DNA of 64,000 nt. Origin: Gonatopus flavifemur (Eukaryota > Arthropoda > Insecta > Hymenoptera > Dryinidae). A program made the translations under genes and the position numbers. Every line of letters begins with the position of its first letter. The first letter of the stretch is position 1. This document shows, piece by piece, positions 23,066 through 34,612 of this stretch. The stretch spans positions 1,116,001 through 1,180,000 of the forward strand of contig JAFFJZ010000041.1 in assembly GCA_018340375.1 (NCBI GenBank). The letters are read 5' to 3'. The notes under the pieces were generated by a model. It saw nothing but the letters and a program-made list of their open reading frames with translations, did no database searches and was not told the origin of the DNA.

Positions 23066-23726
23066 CCCAGGTATGGTGCCAAGCTTGAGCCAATGCTAGT
23101 CAACATCGGGCCTAGCATGATTACTAACATTGGCACCAAATTAGATTAATGTTTGGGATGATAACAATGTTCAATGCTTGGCATCCAAGCTTGGCTCAAT
23201 ATCAAGATTCCATATTGGTTTTATGTTTTGAATCGATATTGGTACCATGATTGATATACAATCGACCTTAACGAATAGGATAGTTTAATTATTGGCATCC
23301 AAGCTTGATTGAATATAATATATTCCGACACATGAAATTTCGGAATATTAGATTTCGACACAGTCATTTTAGTCTAGATAGCACAAGAGTTCTAAAAGAG
23401 TTAATTAGAATTAATGGAATGGATTTATAAAGAACTCTTTTAGGTTTTCTTTTGCTATCTGGGAAGACATTGAGAGGATACCCGTATTCAGGCTGACGTA
23501 CATTCCGGCGTATACTCTTTCAAGTTTCTGAAATGCGAATAAATTCCAAGTCCATGTGGCTATATCTAGGCTTACGGCGAGCCAAGTGTCGATTAAAGCT
23601 TGGTTGGCATTGATGTCTGATGTCTGACTGGCCAAGCATTGGCCCGGGCTAGGCTAACGAGACCTGACATACCAAGCTTGACGCGAATCATGGTCCAGTT
23701 GTCAGTCTTGGTATCACTTGCCTGGG
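23066..23726. mobile_element. 661-bp CCC-ended element with AAGCTTGG words
   Basis: Left end CCCAGGTATGGTGCCAAGC; right end CTTGGTATCACTTGCCTGGG; AT on both sides. The interior repeats GCATCCAAGCTTGG, CCAAGCATTGG and GGCACC-like words in both orientations. A smaller hairpin (23373..23463) is nested inside. Similar words occur near 5110-5300 and 38000-38200. Confidence 0.7.
23373..23463. repeat. 91-bp nested hairpin, TCTAGATAGCA...TGCTATCTGGG
   Basis: Left CTAGATAGCACAAGAGTTCT pairs with the right arm holding AGAACTCTTTTAGG and TTTTGCTATCTGGG. End sequence resembles CCCATATAGCA of the 55975/59267 family. The left end has mutated from CCC. Confidence 0.6.
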
Positions 23727-23768
23727 ATATATTGGATGGATATTATCCCTATAGGTAAAATTGTACAC

Positions 23769-24278
23769 CCCTGGTGAAAATGGAAGCGGAAAGGAAGAGT
23801 AAACGAAGCTTATGTTGGAGAGTAACCGAAACGTTAATGAAAAGTATACGAAGCTTGAATGGAAGGGATACAAAAAGTATGTGAAGAGGGAATTGAAACA
23901 AAGGAAGCGTATGAAATTCGTGAAACTTAAATAAAAAAATCGCACATCATAGCGAGAATCGAACTGATGACTTTCACCATGGTAGACGAGGGTTTTATCC
24001 ACTGAGCCATGAATCAGGGTTGAGATAAACTGCTTGGAGATATTATTCGAAGTCAGAATAGGGATGATTCGCATACGCTTAATGTAACTTACCATTACTT
24101 TACATAAGGCGCGTGCGAAACGGGATCGAGAGATTATGAAGCGTATATGGAAGGTATGATTTCATCATTTTACAGCAAGCGGGCATCACACGCTTCACGA
24201 AGAGGAAATTTAAACATTTTTCGCTTCGTATGCGCTTCCTTTGCGCTTCGTGTACACGCTTCATTTCATTCGCCAGGG
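23769..24278. mobile_element. 510-bp CCC-ended element with GAAGCG words
   Basis: Left end CCCTGGTGAAAATGGAAGCG; right end CGCTTCATTTC followed by ATTCGCCAGGG; AC on both sides. The interior repeats GAAGCG/CGCTTC words in both arms and includes a tRNA-like segment on the minus strand (23932..24012). Confidence 0.75.
23932..24012 (-). ncRNA. tRNA-like segment with A and B boxes and T-run
   Basis: Reading the minus strand: TGGCTCAGTGG (an exact box A match) at 24009-23999, AGTTCGATTCTC (box B) at 23965-23954, then a run of seven T near 23939-23932 that could end Pol III transcription. The arms do not form a clean cloverleaf, so a tRNA-derived sequence inside the surrounding element is more likely than a functional tRNA. 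Confidence 0.4.
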
Positions 24279-24292
24279 ACGGAAAGAAACTA

Positions 24293-24512
24293 CCCGAGTA
24301 GAAATTTATATTGGGTGTCCGATCAGGACCAGATCTGGAAGGCCTGATGTAATGAAACCTCGCAGGGCCAGATCTGGTTAACCCTAATCAGGCGTACCAA
24401 ATCATGGCCTCACCAGGACCAAATCAGGTGTGCCAAAATAAGGTGAGCCCCATCACTGCCCGATCAGGCCCATAATGGACATCAGGCTGGCCATACAATT
24501 TTTCTGCTCGTG
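24293..24512. mobile_element. 220-bp CCC-ended element with ATCAGG words
   Basis: Ends CCCGAGTAGAAATTT and AATTTTTCTGCTCGTG, with TA on both sides. The interior repeats GATCAGG, CCAGATCTGG, CCTGAT and CACCAGGACC. Sits 14 bp right of the element at 23769. A partial AGTTAGTTGAAATAGC...TTTCAACTACTC palindrome follows to about 24600. Confidence 0.78.
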
Positions 24513-24814
24513 TAGTTAGTTGAAATAGCAATTATTTGTAGCGAGTGTATATGGATCCATCTAGATTGATTGTTTCAACTACTCATTTTTTCCCGTGTGT
24601 AGCTCTCATAATCAAACATTGCCCTGGTTGAAGAAATCTATTCAATCATATTAATGACTATTCACACACCTGTTCAAACCCGTTTAAACCCATTGGAACT
24701 GATTAACTTAATGAGATTCGATGGGAATTCAATACGTTTTAGAGATCATTTAACGTTGCAAAGTTTACATTGATTTTTTTTTACCTGGGTGGGATACTAC
24801 ATGTAACAAGGAGA

Positions 24815-26233
24815 CTTGATTCTAATGAAACTTTCCATACTTGTGGAACCTCGGAAAATAATCCACACGTATTTTTTTATATTGGCAATGGTGGGGATTT
24901 AAGGGGAGAAACCACCTTCCGAACGTCACAACGGGACTAATCGAGAATTTTTGTATCACAATCGTAGAACTCTTGATAGAAGAATGATAGGGATATGATT
25001 TTTTTTTAAATCAAGGGCAGACATTCCAGATTCGAGGAAAAATATCCAGAAAGGTCGATGAACCCGTTTGGACCTGGAGAAAATTCATGGAAAATGAGAT
25101 TTTTGAGCAAAAATACGAATTTTTCGTGATTCAAGAGGGTAAAAAATTTTTAGTCAATGTGTGATGCATCATTTCTTATGTATTTTGATGTGCTGAATCC
25201 ACATCTGGGAACCAAATGTGGTTATCTTCCCAAGTTTTCCCGGAAAACACAATTACAGTATGAAGATGCGGATTTCATGATTATTTACATGAATCAAAGG
25301 GGAGAAAATGATTTGATCGATGGATTATACATGATTCCCCATGGTTTTCGATACGCTGAATCCGATTCTGAGAACAGAATTTGTCTATATTTCCAGGTTC
25401 TTCCGGAAAACGTGATTAAAGTGGAAAAAAAGTGCCGAAATATCAATTTTCCTGTTATTTATAGGATCTCTAGGGGAGACAATAAGAGGTGAACACATTC
25501 TGTTTCCAGATTCGGATTCACCATATCAAAATACATAAGAAATGATGCATAGCACATTGACCAAAAATTGTCTCCCCTAGAGATCCTATAAATAACAGGA
25601 AAATTGATATTTCGGCACTTTTTTTCCACTTTAATCACGTTTTCCGGAAGAACCTGGAAATATAGACAAATTCTGTTCTCAGAATCGGATTCAGCGTATC
25701 GAAAACCATGGGGAATCATGTATAATCCATCAATAAAATCAATTTCTCCCCTTTGATTCATGTAAATAATCGTGAAATCCACATCTTCATACTGTAATTG
25801 TGTTTTCCGGGAAAACTTGGAAAGATAACCACATTTGGTTTCCAAATGTGGATTCAGCACATCGAAATACATAGGAAATGATGTATAACACATTGACTAC
25901 AAATTTTTCACTCTCTTGAATCATGAAAAATTCGTATTTTTGCTGAAAATCCTCATCTTCCATGAATTTTCTCAAGGACTCAACGGGCTTATCGAAGTTT
26001 CTGGATATTATTCCTCAAATCTGGAATGTCTGCCCTTGATTTGAAAAAAATCATGTGCCTATCATTCTTCTATCAAGAGTTCTACGATTTTGATACAAAA
26101 ATTCTCGATTAGTCCCGTTGTGACGTTCGAAAGGTGGTTTCTACCCTTAAACTCCCATCATTGCCAATATAAAAAAATACGTGTCGATTATTTTTCGATG
26201 TTCTACAAGTATGCAAAGTCTTATTAGAATCAG
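24815..26233. repeat. giant foldback, two about 660-bp inverted arms
   Basis: The left arm (about 24815-25482) and right arm (about 25567-26233) are inverted copies separated by about 85 bp. Anchors include AATAATCCACACGTATTTTT against its near-complement ending near 26205, and GGATCTCTAGGGGAGACAAT against ATTGTCTCCCCTAGAGATCC. Each arm contains two to three diverged tandem units of about 165 bp that translate to similar about 55-residue segments (AEST..N...FQVFPEN and YAESDSENR...FQVLPENVIKV), with stops. The right arm read on the minus strand keeps longer frames (25459..25893, 25787..25975). No transposase or clear target duplication. It could be a foldback transposon or a hairpin-RNA locus. 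Confidence 0.88.
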
Positions 26234-26425
26234 TGAGTGACACTTCCGTAAGTCACCTTCTAAATGTCAAGTTATGATAATGACCCTTTGGATTACACAT
26301 TAAAATTTGTGGTTGTGTCAGCCATCCAGCTTCCTCGTGAAATTCAAGGAATATTAGCACAAAGACTTCTCAAAAATATCATACAAAAAAGAATTCTCAG
26401 AAGTACCTTTTGGGTTTTTCAAATA

Positions 26426-26707
26426 CACAGTAAAAAGTGAAACTTGAAGTGATCCCGAATATCAGCTTAAAAATGCAGCCAAAAGTAGCGCCTATTCCAA
26501 CTGAAAGTAAGCAATGAAAAAGACTGAATTTCAGTTAATTCCATCTTACTTTGGAATTAAGATACTCCATCTTGATTTCCAAAGTAAGATGGAATTGACT
26601 GGAATTCCGTCTTTTTCATTGCTTACTTTCAGTTGGAATAGGCGCTACTTTTGGCTGCATTTTCAATCTGATATTCGGGATCACTTTAAGTTTTACTTTT
26701 TACTGTG
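26426..26707. mobile_element. 282-bp palindromic MITE, CACAGTAAAAAGTG ends, copy 2
   Basis: Same family as 17619..17884: arms begin CACAGTAAAAAGTGAAACTT and hold the GGCGCTACTTTTGGCTGCAT motif. TA flanks both ends. The central loop differs slightly from copy 1 (an extra CCATCTTGATTTCCAAAGTA-like stretch). Confidence 0.92.
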
Positions 26708-26874
26708 TAGTACGTCTTATGCAACGAAATAGGAATAATTCAAGAACTCCATATCTTCAAGACATTTTGTTCTCCATACAAAGGTTCATGCTATGCGGGT
26801 TACCAATCATCAACCGGAATTCGCACTACACTGGATCAATTTATTTTAAAATTCATTTCATATTTTGGATACTT

Positions 26875-27333
26875 CACTGTGAGGAATAGATGTAAAATTA
26901 CATGCAATAATTTACCAAGACTGTTCCTGTAAAATGCATTCTCCATAAACACTTGGCAGTCTTTTTACTCAGCATGTCACCTGTAAATTAACATGAACAC
27001 TATGATGGTAATTTTACAAGTACTGAGTACTGGTAAAATGAAATTATATCCACATGTCAATGTCAAATTACCTACTTCATTGGTAATTTTACAAATACTT
27101 AAGACTGGTAAAATCGAATTACATGTACATGTCAATGTAAAATTACTTGCATTCTGGTAAATTACAGTTAACATGTATGTGTCAATTTACCTTGGGTGGA
27201 TGTGTGAATTCACTGGTGTGTGTAGTTGGTAATTTTTACATTAACATATATCATATAATTTTACCAATACTGTATAGGTGAATTCTGTTGCCATTGACAT
27301 TTGATAATATTACCACCAACATTTTTTACAGTG
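26875..27333. repeat. element with repeated GGTAATTTTAC words
   Basis: Left end CACTGTGAGGAATAG, right end ATTTTTTACAGTG. Between them GGTAATTTTAC, TGGTAAAAT and ACATGTCAATGT recur in both orientations at about 60-110 bp spacing. Flanks TT and AA do not match. Assigned to the CACTG-ended group with reserve. Confidence 0.5.
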
Positions 27334-27339
27334 AATTTG

Positions 27340-29920
27340 TATGAATTTATAAAATATTCGATAATTGCAGTCACGACGGGGACTGTTTAGGAACACCTAG
27401 TCCGCTACACATGAATTCACCGAGTATACGCAATGGTTTTGGTTTTTCCTCATTGCCAGCATACAAGGGAAAAATTTGCAGAATTTCCAGTACGAAAGTA
27501 GTCTCGAAAGCTCGTCTTTAAAACAAACTCCACCGAGTTCGGAGACACGTTCTACACTGTGAAAAGAATAATTCATCGTCTACACGATGTCATGTACCTA
27601 CTTGATGGTATTATTGAGCTGTTTTTCGAAATTTATTTTTCCAATTGAATCAGAAGAATTATTTTCCAGCCTGATGAATACGACGGTCATGGAATGATAC
27701 TTATTTTCAAAACATATCTTCGTATAGATTCAAACGAGGACTCCTCTTCGGAAGTAACGATCTAATGCTGGTGCAGTGAGTCGCGCATAGGGGTATTTGA
27801 CCCCGAAGCTACAAGTCAATTTCCTTAAAGTGAGTAATTCGAGGAACCCGCGCTCGTTTGTAACAATATAATAATAATGATTTGTGAGGCTAGCGATAAA
27901 TTTGAGATAAAGAATTCATGAAAAGGGATAAATAAATCTTGTCCGAAGAAAAGGAGTGCTTCTCAAGTGTGAAATATTTGAAAAAAAAAACAAAATCTCT
28001 CGGACAACATGAAACTCCTCTTGAAATATTTTTTAACGAGATGAATCATTTTTATCACGTCGTTTTCGAAGTTTTTCATCCAGTTCATTCCTCGATATCT
28101 CCTCGCTGTATTTATCCAATAATTTACTCCAAGTTCATTGGAATCAGTCTCAATGATGATTCAGGCAACGCGCCAAAACCTATCCGTTCGATGTATATAT
28201 ATATATATATATATATTTATTATTTTCACCGGACCTCAAATCGAATATCACTAATTATATCTTTCTCTTGTATTGAAAAAACCATTTCATCTTTTCTCAA
28301 TTTCTATCCCCCATGTGTGTTCTCTGAGAATTGTCTCGTTAATTGGTTGTCATGTGTTTTCATATTTATCATTGTGACTGTTGTGAACTGTTCGACTGAT
28401 CTTTCAGAACTACACACATAATTGAATGATTTGAATAATTGTTTTATAATGTTCAACATAATCATTCAGATCAAACAAACTTCAAAAATATTATGTATAA
28501 AAATTAGAGAATAATAAAAAAAAACAAGAGAATATTGATTCAAAACAGTTTTACAAAAGAAAATATTTACTTTATGAGAAACCCAGGTGGTAAAAAGGGG
28601 GAGGCGGAGAGAAAGGAACAAAAAAGAAAAGTGCTGGGGAAAGGGTATACAAAAGAATATTCATCTTTAGATTTTCGCATCTTTGCCCTGGCATGATCAC
28701 TTTTCCCGCCTTTCTAGCCGCGGGATTTACTGGTGAGTACGCGCGATTGTGTGCCGTTTCTTCTCTATCCCAAAAACGCCCGCAAGATAAACGTAACGAT
28801 TTCTTATTCCTCGAAGAAAAATACCAGACTGTCAGACGTCTTGGCGTGGAGAATTACGAGAAACGGAAACCGGTAAACGATCTTTTTTTCTTTTTTTTTT
28901 CCACACATATACATTCAGTTTCATGTTATTTCAGGGGGATGAAAAAATATTCAAGTCATGTTCTTTCTTGTAATTGTAATTACTCGATTCGTGAATTATC
29001 GTTTGTAAATTCGATAGTTTCAACAAAGATTCCGAGCGGTTCGCCTGGATTCTGTGGTAACTGTTAGTGTGTTTTCGATCGTCCGTTGAAACGATGACTA
29101 ATTAATGAGATAATCAATCGGTTAATTAGCGGATATAGTTCCCTATGACCTTTGTAATACGCTCTGACCCCTTGTTTGACTACAACCGTTAATTCTCTGC
29201 AAACATTTCTTACGCTTTATCGGAAGAATGTATGGTAATTTATACGATAAAAATTGCGATACCATTGCGATGAAAAATTCATGAGCGTAATGATTCTGAA
29301 GAAAAACTGTTTCGTAGAAGTGCTGATATTTCATATGAACGTGAAAACAGTTTCATATTCTTTGATTTTAGATCTTTTATACAATTATTTGACATCGAGA
29401 TTGTTTGTGACTTCAATTCCATGGTAGGAAGACTTTTTTTCTATGGAACACTTTGTGAAAAAATGTCGGTAAATTTATTGGGAATCTCAGACAGCAAGAC
29501 AGTTTCGAAAGAATGCCATATGAGTTCTTAACATGAACTTCTCAAGGACTTTCAGCATTGAATTCTTTCAGAATTCATTTAGAACGTAGTATGGGGTTCT
29601 CAGAGAATCCTTCTGAATGATTTAGGGAACTTGTAAAATGTTCGAAAATAACTCTTAAAATGCGATTCAAAAACTCTCAAATGTCCAATGATATTGACTC
29701 GTGCGGTGTTCTCTATTCAATCCGACAGAATTATTTGCGGATTCGTTGAAAATGTAGATAGCTCTAGCAAGATCATATGTTTTTCAGTTCGTACATGCTA
29801 AACCAACTTATTGGCGGATATTTTAAATATCTTTTTGGAATTTCTTTTTTTCACCCTAAGATTCAAGTAATTTATGTCCACTTATCACGCTAATATTCAT
29901 GCTTTTGTGAAGAAGTGTAA
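27340..29920. other. unique DNA; holds one weak candidate exon and a TA microsatellite
   Basis: A TA microsatellite lies at about 28193-28217. A 160-codon plus-strand frame over it (27939..28421) is low complexity. A candidate short exon is listed separately at 28693. Nothing else recognisable. Confidence 0.4.
28693..28732 (+). CDS. weak candidate first coding exon (hydrophobic, signal-like)
   Basis: ATG at 28693 opens 13 codons (MITFPAFLAAGFT) plus one base before GTGAGTA, a good donor, giving a phase 1 intron. TATACAAAAG lies at 28646-28655, 47 bp upstream. The peptide is hydrophobic but lacks the basic N-terminal residue usual for signal peptides, and the upstream region shows no clear initiator. 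No second exon identified. Could equally be chance. Confidence 0.2.
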
Positions 29921-29922
29921 TA

Positions 29923-31196
29923 TTGGGTTGGCAACTAAGTAATTGCGGATTTTTGTTAGAAAATCAAAGACGCTTTTTTCATGGAACTAAATAACTTTAT
30001 TCTGTAATGTATTGCCCATTTTGTATTTTGCAGCATCATAATCCCACGTTCATAAAACTTCTGGTTTTTATTAGCAAAAAACTGAATCAGGTACGATTTG
30101 ACATCATCATCATTACTGAAATTTTTACCATTCAAGGAGTTTTGGAAAGATCGAAACAAAAAGTAATCAGATGGTGCAAGGTCAGGACTATATGGTGGAT
30201 GTGGCAAAACATCCCAACCAAGCTCCAATAATTTTTGCCAAGTGACCAAAGATGTGTGTGGCCTTGCATTGTTATGACGGAATACAACACCTTTTCGATT
30301 TGTCAATTCGGACCGCTTTTCTTCAACTGCATTGTTTAATTTCGTTAGTTGTTCAATGTAGACATCAGAATTGATCGTTCGGTTGGGTGGTTAAACTCTT
30401 AAGTTTAAAGTAGACAATTCCTTTGTAATCCTACCAAACTGGTAACAAAACCTTCTTTCGATGAATATCAGCTTTTGCTGTTGTTCGAGTTAGTTCACCT
30501 GGCCTGCTCCACGATCTTTTCCGCTTGATATTGTTGTACACAACCCATTTTTCATCGCCAGTTATCAGTCGTTTTAAAAATGGATCATTTTCATTACGTT
30601 TCTTTAGCAAATCGCAGATGTTAATGCGTCGCGTTAAATGCGTTTCTTTCTGTTCGTGAGGAACCCATGTATCGAGTTTTTGAACATAGCCAAGTTGTTT
30701 TAAGTGATTCTCACCGCATGTATGTGATACATGAAGTTTCTCTGCAATCTCACGTGTTGTAATGTGACGATCCGAATCGATTATTGCTTTGATTAGGGCG
30801 TCATCAACGTCAACTGGACGACCAGAGCGTTTTTCATCTTTGAGTGAAAAATCACCAGAACGAAATTTGGCAAACCAATTTTGACACTGCCGTTCTTTTG
30901 AGGCTTCGTCACCATAAACAGCATATAACTTTTTATGAGCTTGCGATGCGTTTTTCCCTTTGCGGAAATAAAAAAGCAAAATATGACGAAAATGTTCCCT
31001 TTGATTTTCCATTTTTCAACGAACGCCAAACGAAAACTACGCGAACGATCAAAAAACTTTTGTTACTGATTGACAGCTGAACTGCCAACTATCAAATAAC
31101 AAGATGTGTTTTACATTTGTACTACGTCTGCAAACCTAAAAATTCAACTGACACCATCTATGAGTGAAATCCGCAATTACTTAGTTGCCAACCTGA
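29923..31196 (-). mobile_element. mariner element, TTGGGTTGGCAACTAAG ends, inactivated
   Basis: Terminal repeats TTGGCAACTAAGTAATTGCG at both ends, flanked by TA (29921-29922, 31197-31198). 1274 bp. The end sequence is of a type I associate with mariners of bees and ants. Distinct from the other mariner lineages in this window. Confidence 0.93.
29997..31012 (-). pseudogene. mariner transposase with stops, frameshift and lost Asp
   Basis: Starts at the ATG at 31012 (MENQREHFRHILLFYF). Helix-turn-helix regions, KRSGRP linker, WVPHEQ (WVPHEL in relatives) and TGDEKW with the first Asp are present. TGG has become TAG at about 30431, where relatives have VWWD. A frameshift follows near 30385, and the frame resumes with LTNRKGVVF. 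The second catalytic site reads RHNNARPH instead of HDNARPH, a D-to-N change. YSPDLAPSDYF keeps the third Asp. A deletion removes most of the PERW region before the GQYITE end. Inactive. Confidence 0.92.
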
Positions 31197-31801
31197 TAAA
31201 TAATCGTTATCAATACGAAAAATTGAATAAATATTGAAAAACCTCAAATAAAACGTTCCGGGGGGTGATTTCATCGGTATACTGAGAGATACTCAAATCT
31301 TCTCTATAGAGTTTTGTGTTGTTTAAAACATCAATATTTCGAAAATAATTGACATCTCAAATTGACGATAGTTTTTATAGAGATTGCAATTACGCTCCTT
31401 TGAAGAATAATTTTGAAACAAAAATTTGTCCAAATTCAAAACTAAACTCTTATACATCAGAATGTACGTTGAATTCTCCCAAATTCCAATGTCAAATATA
31501 AATTCTTCTTATGTGCAAGCAGGTAAAAATATTTAATAACAAACGAATGAAGAATCATTTGAATACTTGGATAAAACTGTTTATTGATTTCGATGTACCC
31601 AATGTAAACTAATTTTACATTATCCAATTTATGAAACTCTGCAATTAACAGATACATTTGAAATTCAAAATAACTCTTTTTATCAAAGAAACGAGTTTCT
31701 TGAAAAGTCTTAATTTGCCCTTTATTGATACTTTCAATGTGCTCAAAGAATTCTCTAGTGGGTTCATAATTGATTCTAATGTGATGGAAAAAGAACACCA
31801 A
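31197..31801. other. AT-rich stretch with an unassigned long frame
   Basis: The minus strand is open from 31843 to 31457 (128 codons); its first about 14 codons lie in the element at 31802. The remainder (KGQIKTFQETRFFDKKSYFE and following) has no motif I recognise. In DNA this AT-rich such a frame could be chance or a gene relic. Confidence 0.3.
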
Positions 31802-32162
31802 CCCTAGTAAAAAACGAACATATATGACCCATACATAATCCATACATAATACATATAAAATTTATATATGATCCATATATGAAAATGCATAGAATCATAT
31901 ACAATCCATATTTAATCCATATGTGATCCATATATGATCATATATGACTCATATATAATCCATATAAAATCCATATACAAAAAATATTTCATATGTGACA
32001 GAATTTTTTCACATGTATGGGAAAGTCTTGCATCGAAAGGTCATATATGGATTCTGTATGGGCCATATATGATCATATACGGATTCAATATGGATTGCGT
32101 ATGAATTATATATGGTCATATATAATTTATGTATGTTCTTATATGATTCATTTTTACTAGGG
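31802..32162. mobile_element. 361-bp CCC-ended element with CATATATGATC words
   Basis: Ends CCCTAGTAAAAAACG and CATTTTTACTAGGG, AA on both sides. The interior is made of CCATATATGATC, AATCCATAT and ATATGGATT words repeated in both orientations. The end sequence is close to the 13452 element (CCCGAGTAAAAAAATG). No coding capacity. Confidence 0.85.
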
Positions 32163-32335
32163 AAGAATGCTCTATTGGTTGGATATTTCAGAGTTCCGAA
32201 TATATTCTACCAGAATTCTTCCGATTACTTTTGGTGCTCCTGAAGAATTCTTTCGAACATCAAATATTTGATATTCTTATCAAATTTTTTGGTATAATTT
32301 TTCTGAATTTTTCTTCGGGTTAGAATTTAGTGCAG

Positions 32336-32480
32336 CAAAATATTCGCTGATTTAGTTAATCACATTGGTCTCTCAGCAATCCAGTTAGCTGTGGCAGCGA
32401 ATTTTCAGCTGGGTCAGCAAAAGAATTCACTATTATAATACCTCAATTTTCTACGCCAGTAAATTTTTTCCCCCGTGTGG
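32336..32480. repeat. truncated AGCAAA-type MITE
   Basis: CAGCAAAATATTCGCTGATT, AGCTGTGGCAGCGAA and TCAGCAAAAG words lead to a right end TTTTTTCCCCCGTGTGG. It shares GATTTAGTTAATCACATTG with the decayed copy at 10249. The left end is missing. Confidence 0.55.
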
Positions 32481-33454
32481 GATAAGAGATCGATTTCCAT
32501 TGCATCATGTATATGAAACTGACCACACGGAGAAAAAGAAGTAGTGATAATCACTGAGCGGATAGTGGAATATGCCCAGACAGCACAAATGAGCATTTTG
32601 AATTCACAAAAACTTCTGAAAGAACTTCTTGAACAGTCCCCGTTATGACAGTAAAAATGAATTCAATCTGAACTCGATGAATTCAAAATGCAAACATGTT
32701 GAATGCCTGAATAGTTCTTTACACGGAGAGAAATTTGTAGTCAAATTTACTATGTCAGTATTGTTTCCGAGGAACAGACTGACTTTCTAATGAATTTCAC
32801 AAGGCTATATTTCCATCAATGCTATATAAATTGTTACTTCTACTACAAGCACATAGCAATTTTTCAATCATCTCAATGTAATCAATATCAAAATAAATTT
32901 CACAGGAAACTCGTCACAAATTGGAAATGGAACCTTTGTTGATTTCACAATTTCCATGAAAGGTTTTACTATGTTGTAATATAAAATTACTATGTTTCAT
33001 GGCGAAAGTGAATATTTGAAAATATTATTTCAAATTCGTTCAAATCTTACGATACGAACATTGTAATTCGCATAGAGGGCGTAGTAAATTCCATGATATG
33101 AAAAAGAATACAGTAGTACTGCGCCAGTTGAGTTGACGCGAATTCTGTAAAAGATTGAGTTATAATTTAAGAAAAAGTTCATGTTTCTCAATTCAAGTGA
33201 TCTCCATTGATGAAGTTTTGTTCTGAAGAAAACACAGAAAATTGAACTTTAGATTCAAATCTTCCAAATTAAAAATCTACTCAGAATCGATTGAAGGTTA
33301 TGCTCGCTGAAGAATGTCCAAGAGTCCTGGAACACCCCTATATGCATGCGTATGTAATTATTAAAACATTTTTTAATTAATGTATACAATCATATATCGT
33401 ATATGTATATGTATATGTATATCATATATCGTATATGTATATGTTTATGTATGC

Positions 33455-33690
33455 TAGATGTCCCAAAAAATTCCAAAACCTTTCGAGGCGTGATTTCTCA
33501 GAAAAATCAAAGACAGTTTTCCCTCTGAACGAAATCCTCAGTTTCAGAGCTGATTTCAATCAATCATTTAGGAGCATTTCCAGAAATTATTTTATTGAAA
33601 AAGGAAAAAAGAATCTTAGTTTTGTCTCAGGAATTACTCCTTGGAAGGTTCATAATATTTTCTTGGACGCCCTGTACATACATTCATATT
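33455..33690. repeat. MITE-like element, TGTCCCAAAAAATTCC left end
   Basis: TGTCCCAAAAAATTCCAAAA at the left and TTTTCTTGGACGCCCTGTAC at the right form an imperfect inverted pair. A similar right end, CTAGGACACCCTGTACG, occurs alone near 10672. Flanked on the left by CATATATCGTATATG simple repeats (33390-33450). Confidence 0.45.
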
Positions 33691-33754
33691 ATACATACAT
33701 ACAATTCTGAAATATCCCAAACCATTAGACACATAGTACTATGGAGCATTTAAA

Positions 33755-34612
33755 GGGCTCATTAGAATTAAACAAGCCAAAAAGACGTATTAAAAAAATT
33801 TTTTTCATCAGTCAACATAATATCAAAATATATAAACAAATATTTTCTGTAATTTTTTATCGCAAAATAGGATAGCTTAAGGTGATACCAGCAACTTCTG
33901 CAGATGCAACCAGAAGCATCGATTAGAAAAGGACACGACAAAAACTATTCTGACAAACTACTCGAAAACGTAGAAACGAAATGGAAATATCGCTCTGTAC
34001 AGATCTTCTTTGATCAATCAAGATGGTCTGTAAACAGTAATATTTGCCTCTTATTGCTTTATCTTCGAATAATTTCTCAGAAAAGATTTGACTTGGGTTG
34101 CATCGTCAGGGCTTGTATCCCCTTAAAGATCACTCATAAAAAAATCTGCGGGCACTCTTGAGATCGGAGTTTTTATTTGAAACATTCCACTAAAAAAAAT
34201 TTTGTGAAAAATAGTTACAATTGGTCGGTAAACCTAAGAAAACTGGAAAATTTCTTTTTCGATCACCAATTTTGTCGAAAAACCTCCGCCAATCTTTGGA
34301 CTTTCACTATTTTTCATTCTGTTCACGTTTAACGACAAATTATAAATATTTTTCACAACAGTTTTCTTGGTGGTATGTTTCAAACAAAAACTCCGACCTC
34401 CAGAGTTCCCGCAAATTTTTTTTATGGATTGTCTCTGAGCTATCCTATAATCGCAATTTTGAGATGAAAAATTACCAAAAAAAATTTATTTATATACTTC
34501 AATATTATTTTAATAAACCTACAAAGTTCCATTTTAATTGAATGAAAACTTCCTGTAGAAAGAAAATTTTTTTATAGGCGTCTTCTTGGCTCGTCTAATT
34601 TTATTGAACCCC
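33755..34612. repeat. 858-bp foldback nested in the 32722 element
   Basis: Outer arms pair GGCTCATTAGAATTAAAC, AAGCCAAAAAGACG and AAAAAAATTTTTTTC with their near-complements at 34562-34612. Mid arms pair AGGATAGCTTAAGG near 33869 with GAGCTATCCTATAATCGC near 34438. Inner arms pair 34141-34190 (GATCGGAGTTTTTATTTGAA) with 34371-34420. The left side carries about 250 bp of extra unpaired sequence. No coding motif. Confidence 0.7.

Noticed and set aside
25157..25975. Mirror-image protein frames as two genes
   Set aside because: They are the two arms of one inverted repeat; stops occur in the left arm and no start or splice structure is evident.
27939..28421. 160-codon open frame
   Set aside because: It runs through a TA microsatellite (YIYIYI) and low-complexity sequence; no motif or splice context.
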